A stretch of 64,000 bases of DNA from Plasmodium brasilianum. Lineage: Eukaryota > Apicomplexa > Aconoidasida > Haemosporida > Plasmodiidae. This document shows positions 54,461 through 64,000 of the stretch, piece by piece. The stretch's first letter is position 1. Every line of letters starts with the position of its first letter. Position numbers and translations under genes: made by a program. A model generated the notes under the pieces. The model ran no database searches, was not told the origin of the DNA, and saw nothing but the letters and a program-made list of their open reading frames with translations. The stretch lies in assembly GCF_023973825.1 (NCBI RefSeq), contig NC_090127.1, positions 3,151,501 to 3,215,500 of the forward strand. The letters are read 5' to 3'.

Positions 54461-56055
54461 TATTTATGTTAATAAAATATAATTTTAATTATTTTTTTTA
54501 ATACATATAATGTAATAATGAAAGAATATTTGTGCAGTACAGGTAAACAATAAGAAAATCTATAAATACATCAATGTATTTTATTTTTTCCTTATAGTAT
54601 TTTTAATTTAATTTGATTACATTAAAATTAGTTTACTTATTTAACAATATTCAGTAGTCTGCTTACAAGTTATGTTCGAATAATTGTATAAAAAGATAAA
54701 TATTAAACTAGCTTTTCCTGTTAAATTTATCAAACTTCTAAGTATTGTTATAGTTTCTATTAAAATTTTGCGGATTTATCAAAAAAGGTTATGTAATCAT
54801 AAAAAAAAAATATATATTTTTTTTTAATTCGCACAAAGTTTGTTATGTTTAAATTCAAACATGAGCACAAAATAATATTGGATAACATGTACTTTTTCGT
54901 TAGAAGGAATAAAATATACATATACATATTTTCACACAGTGAAATGAAACATGTGCCTTTTGCAGTTACTGAACCTTTTTTTCTCCTTTTATACAATTAG
55001 ATTAAAAAATAATTAAATATGAACTTCATACTATTAACGAAATTTAAGTACTTTTGAGGGTCATATAGTGTTAAATGGATAATATCTTTTTGCCGTTAAT
55101 TATAATGAATGTTTAATATACCTTTATATATATTTTTAATATTATTTACATAAAAGGAATTATAGAAAATGTAAATTTTAATTTAATATAATTAACATGA
55201 TTTTCATTAATTTACAGTGTAATAGGAACTTTTTTATTTTTCTAAAGTTTTCTTACATTAAATATTGCGTAATATCTACAATAATATTTTTTTTTGTTTT
55301 TAGTACAGAACTAGTTCAAGTACATATTTTTATTTTTATAAATGCGTATTATGTCAATGTGATAACACGATACCAAAGATATTTTTTTGGGAAAATACTT
55401 AAAATGTGTGTAATTCGCATTGTATATTTGCATATTATTTAAAAATAAATTATTGTATGTTAAAAGATTAGAAAAAACATAATATGGTAATTCATAATTT
55501 ACTGTTAATACATAAAAAGAGTTTTTATTATATTGTAAGAGGTAATTTATGTTTTATTATATATAAATATTTTGTATATAATATTTTTTACGTATCAATT
55601 TATTATACATGTCATTTATTCTGTAATTATGTACTTCATAAAGAATAAAATAAGAATATCCGTTTTGTTGTGGGATCATTATATTAAATTTAAAATGTTA
55701 AATTATTGATCTGTTTCTATTTTTGCTAAAATTTGCTAAAAAATAATTTATTATATATAACTAAAAATAAGATTTTATATTTTTTTCAGGTGTATATCTG
55801 AAACATTCTTTCACGCTTTTACTTTTAACTTGCTATTTTTTTGTGTATTGGCACGGTTATTTATTCACTTATTTTTCTTTCTCAATATTAAAAATTAAAA
55901 AAAAAGTACTATTTTTTAATGCGCAAAAAAATTAAAGCTACAAAAATTTGTTTTTTACTGAAGTATGCATATATTTCTTTTGTCGAAAGAAAATTAATAT
56001 ATATAAAAGCAATCAAAATTATTTTTTTTTCAAACCTTTTAGACATTCATATAAA
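54461..56055. other. Gene-free stretch between the two tRNA genes
   Basis: About 1.6 kb of very AT-rich DNA. ORFs over 54760-54996, 55197-55442 and 55919-56167 are hydrophobic or run into the tRNA-Gln on the other strand and have no support. I see no other RNA gene. Confidence 0.55.
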
Positions 56056-56127
56056 AGGTCTCGCCGGGACTCGAACCCGGGTTGGAGGATTCAAAGTCCT
56101 CAGTGCTAACCACTACACTACGAAACC
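56056..56127 (-). tRNA. tRNA-Gln (anticodon UUG)
   Basis: A 72-nt minus-strand cloverleaf: acceptor GGTTTCG pairs with CGAGACC (one G-U), D arm with TAGTGGTTAGCA, anticodon stem GAGGA/TCCTC with loop CTTTGAA (TTG), T arm CCGGG/CCCGG with TTCGAGT, discriminator T followed at once by TTT as Pol III stop. No intron. Confidence 0.97.
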
Positions 56128-56520
56128 TTGTGAGTTCATTTATATGTGTATTCATCTATTTATGTGATCATTATTAAAAACTCTATATTATGAGATATTG
56201 TTTGATACATTTTTTTCTAATTTATACAATATTTATTTTACTAACAGTTAATGTTATATTAAGAATACTTAACCCAAAAATATATTCTAAATTGTACTCT
56301 TTTATTTGTAGTTAATAAATTAAAGCATAATAAAAGTACTACGAAACAGAGTGATTTAGAAGTGAGAAAATATTTTCCTTTAGGTCATATATATTATATA
56401 TATATGTATATACATGAAATTAATATAATGAAATAATTAACTGTTATATTGCTCACAGTAGTCGGTTTTAATCATACTTATTAAAGTAAATAATATTTTG
56501 TTTGTATAAACTCTTAAAAA

Positions 56521-56565
<45 letters not shown>

Positions 56566-57113
56566 TTTCATAGTGCTAACTACAACCGATGTTATTACAA
56601 ATTGACTTTTTTAATAATATAAAAAATTAAATTTAAGATAATAGCTATCTAAAAGAAAATTGTTATAAAAAGAAAACACAATGAGAAAAAGGAAAAAGAA
56701 AATTCAAAAAGCTAAAAAGAATTGCCAAAAAAACAAAGCACAAAAACAAAAAAACGAAGTCATATAAAAAAAAAATGGAAAAACGATTCCTCGTTAACTC
56801 AAATTGCTGTGTACCTTTACGAAACCTTATAGGAATGGATAAATAAAATATATAATATACTGCAGATGTTTGTGTTATTGCATTACTACTATGCTTAAGT
56901 TAATGAAACATTTTTGATATAAATATACATCTGCTTATGTAGTATATTTAAGGATTTTTAAGCGTATGTATATTTCTGTAACGATCCATATCTCTCTATA
57001 TATATATATGTAAATATACCCAAGCATACATACACAAAACACCATTGTAACACACACTAAGATTACATGAAATTTAATGGTTTAACAACTAAAAGATATT
57101 AACAAATAAAACC
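56128..57113. other. Intergenic between tRNA-Gln and RON3 3' end
   Basis: No gene seen; (TA)n of about 38 bp at 56524-56560, Lys-codon-like A-rich tract at 56680-56780, and the RON3 3' UTR on the minus strand. Confidence 0.55.
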
Positions 57114-60100
57114 TCAAGGAATATATATTTCGTTTTTTTTATTTTTCCTGAGCCATCCAAAAATTTCAAATGTGTGTGCAAAAATTCTTTTAAACAATTT
57201 AAATCTATATTTACCTCCTAGTAGAAGGTAACCAACATTCATATATAAATGTTTTATATTGAATAAAGTGAAAACACAATTCCATGGTTCTATTTTTTTT
57301 GGAAATTGAAGTGAACTTAACACTAAATCTTCATATGTTATTTTAGGTTTAGAAGACGCAGTACTTTCCAAATCATTATGTTCTGTTTCATTTGACTTTT
57401 TTTCTGAAGAAATATATATATTCTGAATATCTTCACGTAATGAATTTAAAGTATCGTTTTCCTTAAATATTTTTGCGAGTGATTGAAAAGTATTATCGTC
57501 ATTTGTTATACTCATTACTGTATTATTATAATATCGACTAATGAAGTCATTAAACAAGAAATCAAAGCATTTTACATTTTTACAAGTAATCGATTCTTTG
57601 AACATTTGATAAAACAAATTAACTGTACCTTCATCAAAAAAGAAACTTGTATACTCTTTGAAACTGGAAAGAGTTCGTGCAATATTATCCTTAACTACAA
57701 GATCTTCCCTTAATTGTTTTACTAATTTATTTATATAGTAATAATACCCCTCATTTATAACATCTAAAATATATTTCAACTCCGTTTGTTTTAATCTTTT
57801 TAAAGGAGGATAGATAAGGTATTGATTGAATAACTGAAATTCGACTATTTTATATAAAGAAAATAAATCCGATTTTGGTAAATTATATCCCTTTTCACTA
57901 GTAGACTTAATTTTTTGTACTGTATCATTTATATCTAAAATCATTTTATTAATAAATGGGTTCATATTTTGTTTTATATATCTTCTTTTTTTGTTTAATA
58001 TAGTTAATCCTTTTTTTATAATTTCTACTGGAGTGAACACAGAAAACTTGTTTAATGAAATAACTGAGTGTACAACCTTTATTACTAGATGAAAGTTTCT
58101 ATAAATACTGGTTTTAGGAATATACATATTGTATGATCTATTAAAAAAGCCATGTTTTCCGTTGTTAGCACTTACATATTTTTCTGTTATCATTGTAGAA
58201 TCAAATGAAAATGTGGGCTTTTCTGTTTTCTGAAGGAAATTAACATCATTTTCATTTTGTATCTTATCCATTTCATATTCTTTTGACATATTTTCATTAT
58301 GCATGTCATCTGAAACTCCACAGTTACTATAATTTTTATATAATAAAGTATTCTGATCTCCTTCTTTTTCATCTAGTATATCATCATCTTTTTCATTTTT
58401 ATTTTGTTTTTCCATAAGGGTGTATGTAGAATTTTTATTGTTTTCGTTCCATCCCTCTTTAATAAAATTTGAAGTATCAAGAAAAGATTGAGATTTAGGT
58501 AAAGTTTTATCTGATTCTGTAAGTGTATCTGAGTTTGCACTTTTGTATGATGCTATATTTACATCTGAGTTTACAGTTTTATATGATTCATCAGTTGTTG
58601 TTGAATCTGCACTACTAGATGAATCTTCACTTACATTTGATAGAGTATCATTATCAGATGCGATATATTGTTCTGAGTTTGAATTACTTACGAATTTATT
58701 TTTCTTTTCAAATGATTTCCTAATATATCCTTCATCTAATTCGGAATCTTCTCCCTCGGATGTTGAAGCTTCCGACATTAGGTCTTCATTATCTATCTCT
58801 TCATCCGCATAATTTGCAGATAATATATCTGTAACAATTTTTTCATCTATTAATTGTTCTTCTTCTTCTTTAGCTTCTTTTGATTTAGGTTTTAAATCAT
58901 CTTCTTTGACCAAACCTGTTTTGCTCATAGATTCAATATTTGGTTTTCCTGGATTTAAGATAAACCAATAATACAAAAAGAAAGGATAGTTAACAAAGGA
59001 ACATTTCACTTTTTGAAAATATTCATTAGTAAATGCCTTCCCAACTATATAAAACTGATCCAAAATATTTTTACTGTAAAAAGGTGCTGTTGTAGCTTTG
59101 TTTGTAAAATACACATCAATGTTATTTACATCAGGTGCAATAGTAAACCCTTCAAAGGGGATTATTGGGACATTAGATTTTTGTAAGAATTTTTCTAGAT
59201 ATATATAATTTTGAACTGTTTCATTTATCATGGCTATATCATGTGCTAAAACATTAGAAGCTACGTTTTTTGACCCAGCAATATATATACTTGATGTTTT
59301 ACCTACATTTTTCTGATCTTCTTGATCAATTTTTTGATAATACGTATTTAGACCTTTTATATCTATATCATCATAAAATAAATCTAATAATAAATAATCT
59401 TTATAAAAATTTTGTACATCATAATCCATAATTTCATTATAACGAGCCAATTTTTCTAAATCCGTTGTTGAAGCTCTATAAGTTTTAATATTATCAGAAG
59501 CATAACATTGCACTTGGAAATTTAAATGATCTATAGGATATTTTTTCAAGTCATTATTATCTTTCAGTTTTTGAATAAATTTTTTGAATGTTTCAAATTC
59601 TAATATTGAATTTAAAATAAAATTCAAGTAATTTCTGTTACACAAATATATGGATGAAAATCTTATTGAATAATCTAGATCATCTGTTGCTGCGTAAAAT
59701 TTTATGAAAATATATAAATTTCTCAAAAATAAGAAATTTGTAAATTTCATATCTGATAAAAGTTTTAAAAATCCAATTAACTGAGATAAATACTGTTCTA
59801 TCTTTTGATCGAAATGAATTTTATTCAGGATATGTTCACTCTTTTCTAGAAATTGTGAAGAAAAATAATTGTCATTTTTTTTAATACTAAATAAGTCCAT
59901 AGAAAACTTCTGCTTAATTATTAAATTTATAAGTCTAAAAATTCGTAATATATATTTTTCATTATTTACTGATGTATTTGGAGCCAACTTAAAATTATTC
60001 AGCATCTCTTTAACATTTTGTTGGTCTGCTGTATATCTTATAAGAGGATACTTAAATTTTTGAAAAACGTTAGAAAAAACTAAAATATCTTCAAATTTTA

Positions 60101-63100
60101 TATATGAATGTGGGTAGAAATCATTAATAACTTCAGCATTTTCTATAATTTCAAAAAATCTTGTATATCTCATTATATTTATTAATCTTTTGCCTTTAAT
60201 TCGTTTACCTAAAGTCATTAATGCCTTTTTCCTAGCATATCCAACAACTCTTTTAACATTTAACATTTTTAAGTATAACAATTTTAGAGGTGTTTTGAAA
60301 TACTTTTTTCTTTGATCTAAATATTCTTCTAAAGCTAAAAATCTTTTCCATGAATGTCTATTATTTTTTTTCTCTATTCTTAATAGAGACATAATGATTA
60401 ACAGATGTCTCACAACATCATTGCCATATTCAAATCTATACATATCGTCAAGAGGAATATGTTCTTTCTTAAAAAATAAATGTGTTCCACAAAGTATCTT
60501 TATTAAATCTGTTTGTCCAATAGTAGCAAATTTGGTACCTGTATTTTGTATATGATTTAAATTTTTAACACCCTTTATTTTTATTTTTTCTTTCTTAATA
60601 TTGTTCATTACATCATCTATTCCCATTATGTTTTCCATCATAAAGGAACTATAATCATAATAGAGTAAAAAATAACACTGTGAAGGTAAATCTTGGAATT
60701 TTTCAATATTTGGTATTTCTCCATATAGAGTCGTTATATGATCAATAATTTTTTTTTTTTCATGTTCCCTAGATTCTATTTCATATCGTAAATATTTTGT
60801 GCTCTTCACAATTTCATCTTCTAAAGTTAGTTCTGCATTAATATCCTCCTGCTTCTTGTCACCCATATTATTAGTATTATTATCATTATCATTACCGTTA
60901 TCATTGCTAATATCACCACTACCATCATTACTGTTATCATTATTATTATTATTACCTTTTGGAAGCTCATCATATTTTTTTATTTTATTATGTTCATTAT
61001 AGCTTTTAATTTTATTCATAGTGTAAGTTTCATAATTATATGCGTAACTAGTTTTTGGATTATATGCTTCTAACAATTTTTGCTGATATAATTTATATGT
61101 TTCATTTACAGGAATTTCATTTTTTTCAATATTTTTATAAAGAGCATACAATGCTGACATCACCAATATAATGACGGACTCTTCTGTATTAAAGAAATTT
61201 ATTTTATTTAAAACATTTTCTAAAAATGTCTTAAACATACGCGAAAAGGTTACCTTATTGAACTGAAACCTATATTTTCTAATTTTTTTTAAAAAATAAT
61301 TTTGAGATCTATCTTTTTCTTTGGATGTTTTTTCCATATATAATCTGTGAACTTCATAAAACTCTGTGGGGACCATGCTTAGAAGAGCCCTTTTCCACGA
61401 TAGAGCTTGATGAAAATATTGCTTAACTGCTCCAATCATGGAAGAAAACTATAAAAAGTGAAGAAATAAAAAAGTCTATTGTATAAATATATGAGCCTTA
61501 ATACATATACTTATATGAATATTTATATGTACATACTAACATGTATTTATATTAGTATTTATATGTAAGTATTTATATATATATACATATGTGTAGGTAT
61601 AAAAATATTATATAATAATAAATTTATTCAAATTAACAATTAAAGAACTGAATTGATCAACTCCGGATGCCCATAGAATGTGATGAATTACATCAACAAC
61701 TAAAGTGTCGTTGTCTTCTTTTAAACACATATAACACTGAGTTAACTTTCCTTCATATTTGTCAGCATGTGAACCTACTATCAAATTACCATTGTTGCTA
61801 TTTAATGGCTCAAATTTAATATATGGTACTTGATGCATCAGTGGATTTCTAAAAGTATATAAGTTCAATGACTTTAAAAAAAATTCCTTTCTATTATTTT
61901 GATTAAATGAAAATTTATATAAACGTCCTTCTTTATTATGTAAATATAAACCTTCATCTTTCATCGTATAACTATGAAACTTTAAAGAATTAATTTTTTC
62001 AGTGTTCACTTCGTCTAATACTTTGTGAATTTCATTATGTATTATTTTATTTATTTCATCATCGTAATTTATATCTACTAATTCAGCATTTTCTGACCTT
62101 TTTATTGTATCAACAGTATTTTTCAAATATTCGTATAAATATAATTCTTTTGAATCAGTAATAACACTAAAAAAATTAACCATATTTGTTATTACTTTTT
62201 TATCTACTAGTACATCATTATATTCTAAAAATAGTGGAATTAAGAGATTAATAAAAATATTTAGAGGAAACAATAATTTCTTTACTTCAAAAGATTCATA
62301 ATTGCATGGCTGGTTCAACTTTTTAGCTAATTCTAAAGGACAACTCTTCAGAAGTTTGAATTTTTCTCCGTAATTAACAAGACCAGATATAATTCCAGTT
62401 GCACCCTTAATTAATAACTTCATTGAACTATTTAACTGTTTCTTTAATTTCTCATCAAAATATAAACTGGAGTAAGGGAAATTTAAAGAAGGTTTGTAAT
62501 GGAGCAGTTTTATCTTAATAAGAGACAATGTGAACTCAATGCTACCTCTATTAATTCTTCTTATATTTTTTTTTATAAATGGTTTTCTAACTATATTTGA
62601 AGAAATTTTTTGTAAATATGTTTCATATATTTGATCTTCATATATATATTTAAATTCTGAATCTAAATCGTTCTGAAAAAATTCTTTAGGGTTCATTTTA
62701 CTAATATAATTTATATTAACTGATATTAAGGTAAAGAATTTTGTTAATATATTTGAAACAGCTAATTTGATGTATGATTCTTCATAGTATAGTGTTCTTC
62801 TAGTAATCTGAAGAATCAATAGAACCTTTTTAAACGTTTCACTTTTTAGTACAGTTTCTTTATCCAGTTCCCCATCTTTCGTCTGTAAAAATTAAATGAA
62901 TGCATAGATTAAACAACACACAATCGAAACAAAAAGAAAAAGTAATATTTACATTCTAGAATTTTTCGCATATACGTATAAATAAATATAAATAAACAAA
63001 TAAATAAATATATATATATACGCATGTATGTAGATTTGCATTGGAGAAGGTTTCAAGCTTACATTTAATAATTTTAAATCATTTAAGGCGTCTGTAACAT

Positions 63101-64000
63101 ATTTAAATAAAGAATGACTGAAATCAAAAAACCCTGTGCCGAGATTTTTTTCAAATAAGTTGTTTAGAACAGGAAATAAATTTTTTCCAGACAAATGATC
63201 TGTAACATTTACATAAGAGAGTTTCCAAATTTTAGAAACTAGAATTAAGGAATCTCCTTGTAGCAATTTCATAGCGTATTCTTGAAGATCTGGGTGCTTT
63301 AATATATTTACTAAGGATCAGAGAAAAACAAAAGATAACAAGAATATATTTTTCACAAAAATATGCATAGAGTGCACACTCGAGAATGCATATATCCTTG
63401 TATAACGGTGTATGTGTGTTTGTGTACGTGTACTTATGTATGTTTCTTTGTGTGCTTATGTATATGTACATGTATATATGTATTTATATATTTATGTTTA
63501 TATATTTATGTTTATATATTTATGTTTATATATTTATGTTTATATATTTATGTTTATATATTTATGTCTATTTATTTATGTTAATGTTTCTTCTTGTTAA
63601 CAGGAGGTAGTTTCTTACTTTTTAAAATTGCGTAAAACATCTTTCTGTAAGATATTCGGTAGAGTCGTTTGACATTTCTATAGACAGCAAACATAATCTT
63701 ACTCAATTGTGTAATACAAAATGATGACATAGCAAAGGCAAAAGCTCCACGGAATGGCATAACCAGGGGGTAAAAAAACAGTAGAAATGATTTAAAAACA
63801 TAGGACATAATTACTCCGAAAATATTGTTCATAAGAAGCTTGTCAAAAGATGCTATGTTATTGTATAAATAAGCATTTGAAAAACACAGATCTATCAATT
63901 CATGATTTATAAGCCCAATTATACCCCTAAGACTCTGAGCAAAAGACACGGACATAAATGTTCTAGCCAATAACAATCCATCACTTTTTAATGCATCAAT
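57114..64000 (-). CDS. RON3: Rhoptry protein RON3, C-terminal ~2,070 residues; 5' end outside window
   Basis: Four minus-strand exons: 63619-64000 (open at the window edge), 63063-63310, 61638-62882 and 57114-61448, with matching phases 1, 0 and 0 and GT..AG introns; the joins read ...FYAILK|INILKHPDLQE, DLKLLN|TKDGELDKE and GVDQFSSLI|FSSMIGAVKQ. The first exon carries hydrophobic helices (FGVIMSYVFKSFLLFFYPLV, then GAFAFAMSSFCI) expected of the multi-pass N-terminal part. The rest is mostly alpha-helical and rich in Tyr/Phe/Leu/Lys, with an Asn/Asp repeat (about 60890-60960) and a long acidic Ser-rich segment (about 58500-58880) that looks disordered. Assignment rests on size, exon pattern, these features and gene order next to the coronin-TMK block. 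RON3 is stored in rhoptries and moves to the parasitophorous vacuole; loss affects protein export and glucose uptake in P. falciparum (literature knowledge). Confidence 0.82.
63483..63566 (+). repeat. 14-bp tandem repeat, six copies, in a RON3 intron
   Basis: Unit TTTATATATTTATG repeated exactly six times, followed by a degenerate copy. It lies in the intron 63311-63618 and yields three overlapping false ORFs of 62-74 residues on the plus strand. Confidence 0.92.

Noticed and set aside
63363..63610. Three Tyr/Ile/Phe-rich ORFs on the plus strand
   Set aside because: Translation of the 14-bp repeat in a RON3 intron.
1..64000. CRISPR arrays, insertion sequences, operons or ribosome binding sites
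   Set aside because: The sequence is eukaryotic nuclear DNA; repeats are direct tandem arrays without unique spacers and no transposase-like protein is visible.

Overview
The window is nuclear DNA from a malaria parasite (genus Plasmodium). It is strongly AT-rich, with long poly-A/T and (TA)n tracts, Asn/Lys-rich single-copy proteins, short AT-rich GT..AG introns, and Plasmodium-specific genes such as the rhoptry protein RON3. The order VPS26, eIF2B, RAD16-like, coronin, thymidylate kinase, DRS1-like helicase, TrpRS, RON3 matches what I recall of the right part of P. falciparum chromosome 12. Base composition and several protein differences argue against P. falciparum itself. A P. malariae- or P. 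ovale-like species is plausible, but I cannot fix the species by reading.

Layout, left to right. (1) 1-12.7 kb: 3' part of retromer VPS26 (+), a 649-residue coiled-coil protein (+), a six-exon AP-3 sigma adaptor (+), eIF2B beta (-) and a two-exon TFIIA gamma (+). (2) 14-22 kb: a large RAD16/RAD5-type SNF2 helicase (+) facing an ATG16-like WD40 protein (-). (3) 23.7-29 kb: a six-exon CS-domain protein with a signal peptide (-) and a probable two-exon tail-anchored membrane protein (+); neither was visible as a long ORF and both were assembled by matching splice phases. (4) 30-41 kb: coronin (+), seven-exon thymidylate kinase (-), a divergent TraB/PrgY-like membrane protein (-) and a DRS1/DDX27-like DEAD-box helicase (+). 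(5) 41-52 kb: a possible small split gene (-), a 580-residue unknown protein (+), apicoplast-type tryptophanyl-tRNA synthetase (-) and a 702-residue unknown Asn-rich protein (-). (6) 52-57 kb: a gene-poor stretch holding tRNA-Val(AAC) and tRNA-Gln(UUG). (7) 57-64 kb: RON3 (-), whose 5' end lies beyond the window.

There is no operon logic; each gene is its own unit. Functional themes are membrane traffic (VPS26, AP-3, coronin, RON3), translation (eIF2B beta, TrpRS, two tRNAs), transcription and DNA repair (TFIIA gamma, RAD16-like), ribosome assembly (DRS1-like), nucleotide supply (TMK) and apicoplast-related functions (TrpRS leader, ATG16-like). The less ordinary items are the TraB-like protein, the secretory CS-domain protein, a NAGNAG acceptor in the RAD16-like gene where one choice would create a stop, a recurring palindrome CACTTAAGTG, and several GC-rich, foldable islands that could be non-coding RNAs.
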